Positions 42,667 to 51,755 of a DNA stretch of 64,000 bases are shown one piece after another. Source of the stretch: Salinibacterium sp. PAMC 21357 (GTDB lineage: Bacteria; Actinomycetota; Actinomycetes; Actinomycetales; Microbacteriaceae); assembly GCF_000247645.1 (NCBI RefSeq), contig NZ_AHWA01000006.1:186001-250000 (forward strand). The letters run 5' to 3'. Within the stretch, counting starts at the first letter, position 1, and every line of letters begins with the position of its first letter. The notes under the pieces were generated by a model. That model saw nothing but the letters and a program-made list of their open reading frames with translations. It searched no databases and was not told the DNA's origin. Position numbers and translations under genes: made by a program.

Positions 42667-44076
42667 ATGATGACCGATCTCCAATTGCTTTGGGAGTTGC
42701 CCACGTGGGGTCTTCTCCTTCTTGCCGCGGGAGCCATAGCGCTCTTGCTGCTGCTGATTATCGTGGGCCGCGTTCACGCGTTCCTCTCGCTGATCATCGT
42801 GAGCCTCGTCACCGCGGTTGCGGCTGGTATCCCCACGAACCAGATAATCCCGACCCTCACGTCTGGCTTCGGTGGCACTCTCGCCAGCGTCGCCTTGCTG
42901 GTTGGTCTTGGTGCGATGCTGGGCCGGATGCTCGAAATGAGTGGTGGAGCGCAAGTGCTCGCCGACTCGCTCATCCGTCGCTTCGGTGAGAAGCGGGCAC
43001 CTCTGGCTCTGGCCGTTGCCTCGCTCATGATGGGTTTCCCCATCTTCTTCGACGCCGGTCTTGTCGTCATGCTGCCAATCATCTTCACGGTGGCTCGTCG
43101 CCTCGGCGGATCGCTCCTCTTCTACGCCTTCCCGTCAGCCGTCGCCTTCTCGGTCATGCACATCTTCGTGCCGCCGCACCCCGGCCCCGTTGCCGCCACC
43201 GGTCTTCTCGGCGCTGACGTCGGACTCGTCCTCATCTTCGGCCTCATCGTCGCGATCCCCACCTGGTACGTCGTCGGCTACAAGTTCGGCACCTGGACCG
43301 GCAAGCGTTTCGACATCGCGATCCCCGACATCCTGTTCGGAAGCCAAGATGACGAAAAGGCTGCTCAGTTCAAGTCAAACCCCAAGCTCGGCACGATCCT
43401 CTTCCTTCTCCTTCTCCCTCTCGTTCTCATCTTCATGAACACTGGCCTCAACGCCCTCGCCACTGCTGGTGTCGTTGACATTGAGAACCCGCTCGTTCAG
43501 GTGCTTCGTCTCCTCGGCGAAACTCCCATCGCTCTGCTCATCACCGTGGTCTTCGCGATGTGGTTGCTCGGCTGGAAGCGCAACAAGGAGCGCACGCTCA
43601 TTGAGACGATCGTCGACAGCGCCCTCGGCCCGGTTAGCTCGATCATCCTCATCACGGGTGCCGGTGGAATGTTCGGTGGCGTACTTCGTGCCAGCGGAAT
43701 CGGCGCCAGTATCGCCACGTCACTCGAATCAATCGGTATGCCGCTCATCGTTGCCGGCTTCGTGATTGCTGCGATCATCCGTGTGGCTCAAGGTTCGGCA
43801 ACCGTCGCTCTCACGACTGCGGCAGCGCTCATCCAGCCCGTCGTTTTGGCTGACGCCAGCCTCAACCCGGTCGAACTTGCCGCCATCGTGCTCGCACTCG
43901 CTGCCGGATCGGTGTTTGCTGGTCACGTCAACGACTCTGGCTTCTGGCTGGTCAGCCGCTTCTTCGGTATGGACACCCAAACCACGCTGCGCACCTGGAC
44001 AGTCGGTCAAGCACTCGTCGGTGTCATGGGCTTCGCGATCGCGTTCGTCATCTTCATCGTCGCCGGAATGTTTTAG
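42667..44076 (+). CDS. gntP: Gluconate:H+ symporter, GntP family
   Basis: A 469-residue permease with about 12-14 membrane helices that takes up gluconate or a related aldonate with protons. Family features include VGRVHAFLSLIIVSLVTA, LVGLGAMLGRMLE, GFPIFFDAGLVVMLPIIF, HIFVPPHPGPVAATGLL and GHVNDSGFWLVSRFFGM. It follows gntK by 22 bases with GGAC upstream of two adjacent ATG codons (42667 and 42670). L-idonate or 5-keto-gluconate could also be transported, as in the E. coli GntII system. Confidence 0.95.
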   Translation: MMTDLQLLWELPTWGLLLLAAGAIALLLLLIIVGRVHAFLSLIIVSLVTAVAAGIPTNQIIPTLTSGFGGTLASVALLVGLGAMLGRMLEMSGGAQVLADSLIRRFGEKRAPLALAVASLMMGFPIFFDAGLVVMLPIIFTVARRLGGSLLFYAFPSAVAFSVMHIFVPPHPGPVAATGLLGADVGLVLIFGLIVAIPTWYVVGYKFGTWTGKRFDIAIPDILFGSQDDEKAAQFKSNPKLGTILFLLLLPLVLIFMNTGLNALATAGVVDIENPLVQVLRLLGETPIALLITVVFAMWLLGWKRNKERTLIETIVDSALGPVSSIILITGAGGMFGGVLRASGIGASIATSLESIGMPLIVAGFVIAAIIRVAQGSATVALTTAAALIQPVVLADASLNPVELAAIVLALAAGSVFAGHVNDSGFWLVSRFFGMDTQTTLRTWTVGQALVGVMGFAIAFVIFIVAGMF

Positions 44077-44085
44077 GAGATAGCT

Positions 44086-44859
44086 GTGGCATCCACCATG
44101 TTTGACCTCACGGGGCGCATTGCGCTCGTTACCGGATCCAGTCGAGGAATCGGGCGCGTCATCGCTCAGGCCTTGGCGGTTGCCGGTGCAACGATCGTGC
44201 TGAACGGTCGCGATGAAGAGCGGCTTGCCGCCACTTACGCCGACTTCAGTGCCGAGTTTGGGGCCGAACGCGTCTACGCTCGCGCGTTTGACGTAGCGGA
44301 TGCCACAGCTGTCGCCACCGCCATTGCCGAGATCGAGGCATCCATCGGTGCGATCGGGGTGCTCGTGAACAACGCGGGCATCCAGCATCGCGAACCGATG
44401 CTCGACCTCGACGTGGAGGACTGGAACCGAGTCATCTCCACCAACCTCACGAGCGCGTTCCTCGTTGGCCGCGAAGTTGCGCGCCACATGCTGGTGCGTG
44501 GTGAGGGCAAGATCATCAACATTGCGTCGGTGCAGACCGACCTTGCTCGCCCCACTATCGCGCCGTACACGGTGTCGAAGGGCGGCATCCGCAACCTCAC
44601 TCGCGCCATGACGGCGGAGTGGGCTAGTGGCGGACTGCAGATCAATGCAATCGCGCCTGGCTACATCCACACCGAAATGACGCAGGCGCTCGTCGATGAC
44701 GACACCTTCAATAACTGGATCCTCGGGCGCACGCCTGCTGGTCGTTGGGGCACTCCCGCCGACCTCGGTGGCCCCGCCGTCTGGCTCGCCTCCAGCGGGT
44801 CGGACTACGTCAACGGCCAAGTCATCTTTATCGATGGCGGCATGACGGTCGTCGTCTAA
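44086..44859 (+). CDS. Gluconate 5-dehydrogenase-like SDR oxidoreductase
   Basis: A 257-residue short-chain dehydrogenase. It shows the cofactor motif ALVTGSSRGIGRVIA, the NNAG motif in VLVNNAGIQHREPMLD, the catalytic Ser within IINIASVQ, and YTVSKGG with Tyr and Lys. The pattern, especially NNAGIQHR, matches gluconate 5-dehydrogenases (IdnO), which reduce 5-keto-D-gluconate to D-gluconate with NAD(P)H. The GTG start is 9 bases after gntP with AGGAGA upstream, so it is the third gene of the operon. A strong terminator follows. Confidence 0.88.
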   Translation: MASTMFDLTGRIALVTGSSRGIGRVIAQALAVAGATIVLNGRDEERLAATYADFSAEFGAERVYARAFDVADATAVATAIAEIEASIGAIGVLVNNAGIQHREPMLDLDVEDWNRVISTNLTSAFLVGREVARHMLVRGEGKIINIASVQTDLARPTIAPYTVSKGGIRNLTRAMTAEWASGGLQINAIAPGYIHTEMTQALVDDDTFNNWILGRTPAGRWGTPADLGGPAVWLASSGSDYVNGQVIFIDGGMTVVV

Positions 44860-44873
44860 CAACCTTTCGAAAC

Positions 44874-44919
44874 ACGGGAGCGTCGTGCAGCATTGCGGCG
44901 CTCCCGTTTTCTTTTCAAC
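44874..44919 (+). terminator. Intrinsic terminator between the SDR gene and the idonate dehydrogenase gene
   Basis: ACGGGAGCG and CGCTCCCGT form a 9-bp stem with a 16-nt loop, followed directly by TTTTCTTTT. It should end the gntK operon, yet the next gene reads the same way only about 20 bp later, so that gene must use read-through or a promoter buried in this element. Confidence 0.87.
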
Positions 44920-44939
44920 ACCGAATAGAAACGAAGCTC

Positions 44940-45983
44940 ATGACTCTCGAACTCCCCACCGACACCCTCGCTGTTGTTGTCCACGCAGTAGATGATTTGC
45001 GGGTCGACACGATTCCGCTCGCTGCGGCGTCGGCTGATGAGGCTGTCGTTCAGGTCGCGTTCGGCGGTGTGTGTGGGTCTGACCTTCACTACTGGACTCA
45101 CGGTGCCGCGGGGGAGTCGATTCTCAAGGCCCCGATGATTTTGGGCCACGAAGTCGTTGGCACTGTTATTCAGCAGGCTGCCGACGGAACCGGCCCCGCT
45201 GCCGGAACCACGGTGGCCGTGCATCCGGCAACCCCCGGTGGCACTGAGCCGCGCTGGCCAGAAGACCGCCCCAACCTTTCCCCAGGCTGCACCTACCTCG
45301 GCAGTGCGGCGCGATTCCCTCACACCGAGGGCGCGTTCGCTGAATTTGTGACTTTGCCGAGCCGGATGCTGCGAGCACTGCCCGCCTCGCTCAGCCTGCG
45401 TGACGCGGCTCTCGTGGAACCCGCCAGTGTTGCATGGCACGCGGTATCTCGCGCCGGAGACGTTCGCGGAAAACGTGCTCTCGTTATCGGCGCTGGCCCG
45501 ATTGGTGCTCTCATCGTTGCGGTGCTCAAGCGCGCCGGTGCCAGCGAGATTGTGGCCGTCGATATGTTCGCTGGGCCGCTCGCGATCGCGCAAGAGGTCG
45601 GGGCGACAGAAATTCTCCACGCCACGGATGTGGATGCCATCGCCGCAGTCGACGCCGACATCGTCTTTGAATCCTCGGGCAGCTACCGCGGGCTCGAGTC
45701 TGCCGTGCGAGGGGCAACTCGTGGTGGTCGCGTCGTCATGGTCGGGCTCTTGCCTTCAGGACAGCAGCCGGCGCTCATCTCGCTCGCGATTACGCGTGAA
45801 CTTGAGCTCGTCGGTTCGTTCCGCTTCAACGACGAAATCGATGAGGTTATTGCGGCGCTCGCCGACGGCAGCCTCTTCGTTGAGCCCGTCGTAACGCACG
45901 AGTTTGCGGCATCCGAGGCTCTCGAAGCGTTCGCTATGGCGAAAGACTCCGAGCACAGCGGCAAAGTTCTGCTGCGCTTCTAG
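44940..45983 (+). CDS. L-idonate 5-dehydrogenase-like zinc-type alcohol dehydrogenase
   Basis: A 347-residue medium-chain dehydrogenase. The catalytic zinc site is visible (GGVCGSDLHYWTHG and LGHEVVG), as is the nucleotide-binding GAGPIGALIVAVLKRAG. The pattern fits L-idonate 5-dehydrogenase (IdnD), which oxidises L-idonate to 5-keto-D-gluconate, the substrate of the SDR encoded upstream. The usual four-Cys structural zinc lobe is replaced by TPGGTEPRWPEDRPNLSPGC with a single Cys, so the structural zinc is probably lost. The ATG at 44940 follows a weak GAAACGAAG site. Substrate is inferred from context. Confidence 0.82.
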   Translation: MTLELPTDTLAVVVHAVDDLRVDTIPLAAASADEAVVQVAFGGVCGSDLHYWTHGAAGESILKAPMILGHEVVGTVIQQAADGTGPAAGTTVAVHPATPGGTEPRWPEDRPNLSPGCTYLGSAARFPHTEGAFAEFVTLPSRMLRALPASLSLRDAALVEPASVAWHAVSRAGDVRGKRALVIGAGPIGALIVAVLKRAGASEIVAVDMFAGPLAIAQEVGATEILHATDVDAIAAVDADIVFESSGSYRGLESAVRGATRGGRVVMVGLLPSGQQPALISLAITRELELVGSFRFNDEIDEVIAALADGSLFVEPVVTHEFAASEALEAFAMAKDSEHSGKVLLRF

Positions 45984-46027
45984 CAGCAACGCCGCACGCG
46001 AGTCGCTCGGTGACTTGCCCCTCAGCG

Positions 46028-46744
46028 CTAGTCGAGGAAGATGCGTGCTTCGCCGGCCCAGATCGGCTCGACTTCTTCACTCGTGCGCGTCATGATGCGT
46101 TCCATGGACGCGAAGGCGTCGGCGGGACGTTTGCCCTGAATGGCATCGGCAACATCTACATGCAGTTGTAGTGCCTCTTCGTGCGGTGTTGCCGGCATGA
46201 GACCGCGGTGCGTGCGACCGGTCAGCACTTCGGCGATTACGCGGTCGAGGCGGGCGAACATTTCGTTACCGCTCGCCGCAAGAACCAGCGAGTGAAAGCG
46301 GATGTCGAGCTCAAGAAAGAGTTCGAGGTCGCCCGACCGCCCGACAGAACGCATTCGCGCGGCCAACGCCAGCAGCTCGGCGCTCGTCTCTTCAGAAGCA
46401 AAAGTTGCGGCAAGTTGGGCTGCCTGCGGCTCGATCGCAGCACGCAATTCAGTAAGAGAGCGCAACTGCTTACCGTTTTCGGCCTGCTCCAAACGCCAGC
46501 GGATGACGAGCGGATCGTAAAGACTCCACTGCGCCATTGGTTGCACGCGCATGCCGACCCGTTTCACCGAGGCGACCATTCCGAGTGACTGAAGCACCCG
46601 CACAGCTTCACGAACTACCGAACGGGAGACGCCGTAACGCTCCTCAAGCTGTTCCGCGAGAATTGTGGATTCGGGGCTGATCTCGCCCGAAACGATGTGG
46701 AGCCCGAGCTCATTGAGCACGCGTGCGTGAAGACTTCCGGGCAT
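46028..46744 (-). CDS. GntR-family regulator (FadR/FCD type)
   Basis: A 238-residue regulator. The N-terminal winged helix has VLNELGLHIVSGEISPESTI and LEERYGVSRSVVREAVRVLQSLGMV; the all-helical FCD effector domain contains the metal-binding pattern (LELDIRFHSLVLAASGN and the later HVDVADAI). FCD regulators generally sense organic or sugar acids and repress catabolic genes. It is convergent with the idonate dehydrogenase gene and follows uxaC in the same direction, so it could control the gluconate operon, the glucuronate genes, or both. The palindrome at 42053-42076 is a possible target. Confidence 0.93.
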   Translation of the reverse strand: MPGSLHARVLNELGLHIVSGEISPESTILAEQLEERYGVSRSVVREAVRVLQSLGMVASVKRVGMRVQPMAQWSLYDPLVIRWRLEQAENGKQLRSLTELRAAIEPQAAQLAATFASEETSAELLALAARMRSVGRSGDLELFLELDIRFHSLVLAASGNEMFARLDRVIAEVLTGRTHRGLMPATPHEEALQLHVDVADAIQGKRPADAFASMERIMTRTSEEVEPIWAGEARIFLD

Positions 46745-46783
46745 GCTTCTAGAGTACTGGTCGTGTCGTCGTGGGCACGTTAG

Positions 46784-48205
46784 CTACGCAGGCAAGCGGA
46801 ACGTGTCAATGGGCCGCGTCGATACAAGCGCGACCGCGATCTCGAGGGCGGATTCTTCGGTGATCTGGTGCTGCGCCACGAGTGAAGCAAGATAGGCAGC
46901 GTCGACCCGTCGAGACATATCGTGGCGGGCAGGGATAGAGCAGAATGCCCGCGTGTCGTCAATGAAGCCAGATGTCTTCGTGAAACCAGCGGTCTCGGTG
47001 ACGGCTTCGCGGTACCGACGCATCGCTGCCGGACTGTCCAGGAACCACCACGGAGCTCCTGCGAAAACAGCAGGGTAGAAGCCTGCTAACGGCGCGATTT
47101 CTCGGGAGAAAGCGGACTCATCCACGGTGAAGAGCACGAGATGAAAGCCCGGCGCCGTGCCGAAGTCGCGCAGCAGCGGCTCAAGGGGGCGAGTGAACGA
47201 GACGCGATCAGGAAGGTCATGCCCCGTATCCGGGCCGTAGGAATCAAAGGTGGGCTTGTGGTGATTGCGTATGACGCCGGCATGGAGTTGCATCACGAGA
47301 CCGTCATCCACTGACATAGCCGCGAATTGATAGAGCATGTTGTGGCGGTAGGCGACGGCATCGCCTGCGGTGAGCGTTCCGGCGAGGCCAGCGGCGTGCA
47401 ATCGTTCGGCAGCCTCGGGACTCAGGGGCTCTGCCCCGGCATCGACTACTCCGGTGTCCGTGGCGGTCGCGCCGTGCGCGATGAAGTACTCGCGCCGGGA
47501 ACGCAGCGCTGACAGCAAGCCGGCATAGCTGCCGCAGTCGATGTTCGCTGCGGCCGATAGCGAGGCGAGTTTCGCTGCCCACTGCGGCCCTAGCGGATTC
47601 ATATAGACATCGGCGCGCAGGGTGGGCAACACATGCCCGGCGAAAGTGGGGTCAGCGGCTAAGGCTGCGTGAGCCGCGAGGTCATCGGCGGGGTCGTCGG
47701 TGGTCGCAAGAACGCGGATGCCAAAGCGGTCAAAGAGCGCGCGGGGCCGCATCGCGGGGGTTGCTATTGCCGCAGAAAGTTGGTCGTAGATCGCATCTGA
47801 ATTCTCAGAAGAGGGAGTTTCGGCGACCCCGAAAACATCGCTGAGTTCGGTTTCGAACCAGGCCATCACAGGCGTTCCTTGAAAAAGGTTCCAGTTTTCG
47901 CTGAACCGGCGCCAGATTTCGCGACCGCTGTGGTCCGAGGGGATGCCGTGCTGCGCAAGGCCTAGCTTGTTCAGCGAAACGCCGTTGGCGTGAAGCAACC
48001 GGGTGACGTAGTGGTCGGGTGTTATCAGTAAGGCCGCAGGATCGGCAAAGGGCTCGTCCGCGAGCAGCATTGCAGCTTCGACGTGACCATGAGGTGAGTA
48101 AATCGGTGCATGCTGCACCTCGCTGTAGAGCCGCCGGGCAATGTCGCGTTCCTCGGGATTGCTGGAGAAAAGTCGATCGGGGTGAGGAAGCAGGATCGTC
48201 ATCAT
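46784..48205 (-). CDS. uxaC: Glucuronate isomerase
   Basis: A 473-residue uronate isomerase, which converts D-glucuronate to D-fructuronate (and D-galacturonate to D-tagaturonate). The N-terminal PIYSPHGHVE carries the HxH metal-binding pair, then come DHYVTRLLHANGV, IRVLATTDDPADDLAAH, VLPTLRADVYMNP and RNHHKPTFDSYGPDTGHD with a late GFIDDTRAFCSIPARHD. Length is normal. The gene overlaps the end of lacI by 4 bases, so the two are co-transcribed. It is the entry enzyme for the pathway completed by the fructuronate reductase and mannonate dehydratase genes at 55-58 kb. Confidence 0.95.
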   Translation of the reverse strand: MMTILLPHPDRLFSSNPEERDIARRLYSEVQHAPIYSPHGHVEAAMLLADEPFADPAALLITPDHYVTRLLHANGVSLNKLGLAQHGIPSDHSGREIWRRFSENWNLFQGTPVMAWFETELSDVFGVAETPSSENSDAIYDQLSAAIATPAMRPRALFDRFGIRVLATTDDPADDLAAHAALAADPTFAGHVLPTLRADVYMNPLGPQWAAKLASLSAAANIDCGSYAGLLSALRSRREYFIAHGATATDTGVVDAGAEPLSPEAAERLHAAGLAGTLTAGDAVAYRHNMLYQFAAMSVDDGLVMQLHAGVIRNHHKPTFDSYGPDTGHDLPDRVSFTRPLEPLLRDFGTAPGFHLVLFTVDESAFSREIAPLAGFYPAVFAGAPWWFLDSPAAMRRYREAVTETAGFTKTSGFIDDTRAFCSIPARHDMSRRVDAAYLASLVAQHQITEESALEIAVALVSTRPIDTFRLPA

Positions 48206-49248
48206 TCCTTCTTGTGGGAGGGGGAGGGGCCAGTGGAGTCGCGCACGGTGAGATGAGTAGGGAGGACTACCGAGCGCCGCGGGTTGTGTTGAGGCTCATT
48301 GGAAAGATTTGCCAACAGCATCGAGACGGCAACACGTCCTGCCTTTTCGATTGGAGCGGTCAGTGTGGTGAGCGGTGGGTTGCAGAAGTCGGCACCAAAA
48401 ATATCGTCACAGCCCACGATGCTCACATCGTGGGGCACTTGTACCCCTCGGTCGTGGAGCCGTGCGAGCATGCCGATTGCGAGCAAGTCGTTGAAGGCGA
48501 CACACGCTGATGCCCCGCTATTGATGACCGCGTCCGCGGCGGCTGCCCCGCCGACCTGTTTCGGCGAGAAGGGGCCTAACCGTCGCGCGGTAAGCCCGTG
48601 CCGCCCCATTGCTTTAGCGAACGCACGCCAACGCCCTTCGTTGGACCACGAGGTCTCTGGCCCAGAGGCGTACACGATGTCTCGATGGCCAAGTGAGATG
48701 AGGTGCTCTACTGCCTGATCGATCCCGAAGGGGGAATCGATAAACACGCTCGGTACGCCGGCCGTTTGCCGGTTGATCGCGACGAGGGGCATGGCTGTCG
48801 ACATTTCGGTCAGCTCACGATCAGTGAGTCGAGAGGCGGCGATAATTGCCCCGTCGAAGGAGCCGCGAAGGCTCTGAAGCATTGATTGCTCGAGTTCAGG
48901 AGATTCTTCGGTGTCGATAAGAAGCTGAGAGTAACCCGCCGCGCGTGCTTGCAGTTGAGTACCCCGGATGATGTCGAAATAGAACGGATTGCTAATATCG
49001 GCAACGAGTAACGCCACCGACTTTCCGCGCGTGCCGACGACCTCGTTGTTGCCGCCTTTGCGGGCGCTCGACGGAGCAACGTAACCGAGCTCACGGGCCG
49101 CTTGCTCGATGCGACTGCGCGTGCTGGCGTTCACGCGACTTGGAGTCGAGAGGGCGCGGGACGCGGTCGAGGTCGCGACACCGCTGCGCTCGGCGACATC
49201 TTTGAGTGTCGCGGGCCGATCTGAGCTCCGCGACGATGTGGTGTTCAT
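48202..49248 (-). CDS. LacI-family transcriptional regulator
   Basis: A 348-residue repressor. The N-terminal helix-turn-helix and hinge read ATLKDVAERSGVATSTASRAL, STRSRIEQAARELGYVA; the periplasmic-binding-like core has VALLVADISNPFYFDIIRG and SIVGCDDIFGADFCNPPLTTL near the end. It is divergent from the ABC sugar-binding-protein gene and is first in an operon with uxaC. The 158-bp divergent gap holds repeated TTTGGCAA half-sites, a likely operator. The inducer is probably a uronate or its pathway intermediate. Confidence 0.94.
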   Translation of the reverse strand: MNTTSSRSSDRPATLKDVAERSGVATSTASRALSTPSRVNASTRSRIEQAARELGYVAPSSARKGGNNEVVGTRGKSVALLVADISNPFYFDIIRGTQLQARAAGYSQLLIDTEESPELEQSMLQSLRGSFDGAIIAASRLTDRELTEMSTAMPLVAINRQTAGVPSVFIDSPFGIDQAVEHLISLGHRDIVYASGPETSWSNEGRWRAFAKAMGRHGLTARRLGPFSPKQVGGAAAADAVINSGASACVAFNDLLAIGMLARLHDRGVQVPHDVSIVGCDDIFGADFCNPPLTTLTAPIEKAGRVAVSMLLANLSNEPQHNPRRSVVLPTHLTVRDSTGPSPSHKKE

Positions 49249-49275
49249 AGGTCGAGATAATCAGACCTTCCATAT

Positions 49276-49314
49276 TTTGGCAATATTTGGCAAATTATTG
49301 CGCCCAAATTGCCA
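49276..49314. promoter_or_regulatory. Cluster of TTGGCAA half-sites, candidate LacI operator
   Basis: TTTGGCAA occurs at 49276-49283 and again at 49286-49293, exactly 10 bp apart (one helical turn), and the inverted half-site ATTGCCA at 49308-49314 matches TGGCAAT at 49278-49284. The cluster lies between the divergent lacI and ABC transporter genes, immediately upstream of where transcription of the transporter would begin. Confidence 0.5.
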
Positions 49315-49406
49315 CATTGCTTAGAGTTCGAGGCACGCCGTTGGAAATCTCCCGTTATGGGGCCGGTTGCCCGGTGTCCCGTCGCACCACTCAAAGAGGA
49401 GTCTCG

Positions 49407-50753
49407 ATGAATAACAAGAAAATGCTCGCAACGATGGCTGGCTTTGCCGTCGTCGCCCTTAGCCTTCAGGCCTGCTCCGCCACAGGCGGTGAGAATAATG
49501 GCGATGCTGTCGACGGCAGCGGTAAGTCCCTCAACGTGTTGATCGCCGCAAACACGCTTTACCCGACAGAGCAGCAATCGTGGTTCGACGATGTCTCTGC
49601 AAAGTTCGAGGAAGAGACCGGCGCGACCGTAGAGTTCGAGACGTTCGCCTCCGCGAACGATGAGCTCACTCGCATCCAAACGTCGGTACTGTCTGGGCAG
49701 GGACCGGATGTTTATTCATTGGGGACCACGTTCACGCCCACGGCGTATTCAACGGGCGCATTCGTGACACTCGGTGACGAGGAGTGGGAGAAAGTGGGCG
49801 GCCGCGACAAGTTCGTTCCCGCTTCACTCGGCATCTCCGGCCCCGACGAGGCGAACGAAATCGGCGTGCCATTGGCAAGCCGACCGTTTGCTCTCGCCTA
49901 CAACACTGAATTGCTTGCTGAAGCAGGGTTCGATGCCCCCGCCGACAGTTGGGACGGACTCCTCGAGCAAGCTAAAGCAATGACCCATGACGACCAGTAC
50001 GGCATGGCGGTTGCCTACGCCGACAACTTCAACCCGTGGAAGTTCATTTGGACTATGTCGCTCCAGGCTGGCAACCCGCTCGTCGTAGACGGCGAAGCTA
50101 CTCTTGACGACCCCACCACCGTGGAGGCGTACCGCACCTATTTCGAGTGGATGACCGTCGATAAGGTCGTCGACCCGTCGTCTGTTGGATGGCAAACAGC
50201 GCAGGCCGTTGCCGCATTCGCTGATGGCAATGCCGCGTTCCTGCCCATGACCTCGGCAACTTCTGCCGTCACTTTCGATAAGTCCGCTGTGGCAGGAAAG
50301 TATGCCTACGCCACGATGCCGCTGATCGCGCCGGGGGAAACATCCGCTCCTCAAGGGGCGATCGAAGCAGCAACGATCATCTCAGGTGACAACATCGTGG
50401 TCGCGAACTACTCGCCCAATCAGGATCTTGCATTTGCATTCATCAAAATGTTGACCGATCCAGAACAGCAGGAGATTTACTTCAATACTTTCGGCGAAAT
50501 GCCGACAAACGCCGAGGCCGCGGAGACGATCCAGAGTGAGAACGAGTTGCTCGCACCGCTTCTCGACGCTGGCGCTCAGTCAGTCGGCACACCCTTCAGT
50601 GGCGCGTGGGGAGACGTGCAGCTCGCGCTGGGCAACGTGGTTGTTCAGCTGATCCCCGCTATCGCATCCGGAGCTGTCTCCGACGCTCAAATCGAAGATC
50701 AGCTCAAGTCAGCTCAAGAATCGGCCCAGTCAGCTCTGGACCGCGCAAAGTAA
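49407..50753 (+). CDS. ABC sugar transporter, lipoprotein solute-binding protein
   Basis: A 448-residue extracellular solute-binding protein of family 1. The signal MNNKKMLATMAGFAVVALSLQAC ends in the lipobox LQAC, so it is a membrane-anchored lipoprotein. The mature domain has LNVLIAANTLYPTEQQSWFDDV, EEETGATVEFETFA and a DVYSLG segment, typical of carbohydrate binders. The ATG at 49407 has AAAGAGGAG upstream. It starts an operon of eight genes (binding protein, two permeases, five enzymes). No ATPase gene is present, so a shared MsiK-like ATPase elsewhere would energise transport. The ligand is probably a uronate or glucuronide, judged only from its neighbours. Confidence 0.93.
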   Translation: MNNKKMLATMAGFAVVALSLQACSATGGENNGDAVDGSGKSLNVLIAANTLYPTEQQSWFDDVSAKFEEETGATVEFETFASANDELTRIQTSVLSGQGPDVYSLGTTFTPTAYSTGAFVTLGDEEWEKVGGRDKFVPASLGISGPDEANEIGVPLASRPFALAYNTELLAEAGFDAPADSWDGLLEQAKAMTHDDQYGMAVAYADNFNPWKFIWTMSLQAGNPLVVDGEATLDDPTTVEAYRTYFEWMTVDKVVDPSSVGWQTAQAVAAFADGNAAFLPMTSATSAVTFDKSAVAGKYAYATMPLIAPGETSAPQGAIEAATIISGDNIVVANYSPNQDLAFAFIKMLTDPEQQEIYFNTFGEMPTNAEAAETIQSENELLAPLLDAGAQSVGTPFSGAWGDVQLALGNVVVQLIPAIASGAVSDAQIEDQLKSAQESAQSALDRAK

Positions 50754-50771
50754 TCGGAAGTACACCCACTC

Positions 50772-51755
50772 ATGACAGTGACTACTGCTCAATCCGACCG
50801 TCGCATCGATCCGGAAACGGACGATGCGGCGGGCGGAGGCACACAGCTTCGCCGGAAGAAGACACGGGGCTTAGACAAGCGCAACCGGCCGCTCTGGATG
50901 CTCGCGCCAGGCGGAGTGCTCATGGTGCTCGTGATCGTGATCCCCGTGCTGCTCGCGGTTTTCATATCGCTTCTCGACCTCGACCAATACTCACTGCGAG
51001 AGTGGATTCGGGCGCCGTTTATTGGCGTTCAGAACTACGTAGAAGCGGCAACGCGGTCGTCAATGTTCCATGCGGTCTGGCTGAGCGTTTCATACTCGGT
51101 TCTCGTCGCAATCATCACGTTGCCGGTTGGTGTGGCTGCAGCGCTCGCTGCTCAAAATCGCTTCCGGGGGCGCGGGTTTGTTCGCTCAGTTTTCCTTATC
51201 CCGTACATTCTTCCCGCCTTTGTCGTTGGCACTGTCTGGCGCACGATGTTGCAGCCAGGCGGGGTGGTCAACAGTCTGCTTGAAACGGTCGGAATCGATG
51301 GCGGTCTTTGGCTCAACGGCCCTCAGAGCTATTGGGCTCTTGTGCTCGTGCAGGCCTGGTCGTCGTGGCCGTTCTTCTACCTATTGGTGCTGTCTGGGTT
51401 GCAAGCGGTAGAAGCTGAAGTTCACGAAGCAGCAGCACTCGACGGCGCGGAATGGTGGACCAAGCTGCGCTACGTTGTGTTCCCGTATCTCAAGGGTCCT
51501 GTTGCGTTGGCGGCAATCATCTCGTTCCTTCACAACATCAACAGCTTTACGTTGCCTTTTGTTTTGTTTGGGGTTCCGACGCCGTACGACGTTGAAGTGC
51601 TGCCCCTCCTTACGTACCTCTCCAGCTTCCAGAGCTTCCGATTTGGGTTAAGCGCGGCTATGGCCGTGTTCTCGCTCGCACTCATCGCAATCCCTCTGGC
51701 CATCTATCTCCGTGCCGTCAAACTCGACACGGGGGATGAAGGGCATAAGAAATGA
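50772..51755 (+). CDS. ABC sugar transporter permease (MalF/UgpA type)
   Basis: A 327-residue inner-membrane permease with six core helices after a long basic cytoplasmic N-terminus (RRKKTRGLDKRNRP). The EAA cytoplasmic loop is seen as VHEAAALDGAEWWTKLRYVVFPYLKGP, the contact site for the ATPase. It follows the binding-protein gene by 18 bases and overlaps the next permease gene by 4, forming the membrane pair of a CUT1-type importer. Confidence 0.94.
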   Translation: MTVTTAQSDRRIDPETDDAAGGGTQLRRKKTRGLDKRNRPLWMLAPGGVLMVLVIVIPVLLAVFISLLDLDQYSLREWIRAPFIGVQNYVEAATRSSMFHAVWLSVSYSVLVAIITLPVGVAAALAAQNRFRGRGFVRSVFLIPYILPAFVVGTVWRTMLQPGGVVNSLLETVGIDGGLWLNGPQSYWALVLVQAWSSWPFFYLLVLSGLQAVEAEVHEAAALDGAEWWTKLRYVVFPYLKGPVALAAIISFLHNINSFTLPFVLFGVPTPYDVEVLPLLTYLSSFQSFRFGLSAAMAVFSLALIAIPLAIYLRAVKLDTGDEGHKK

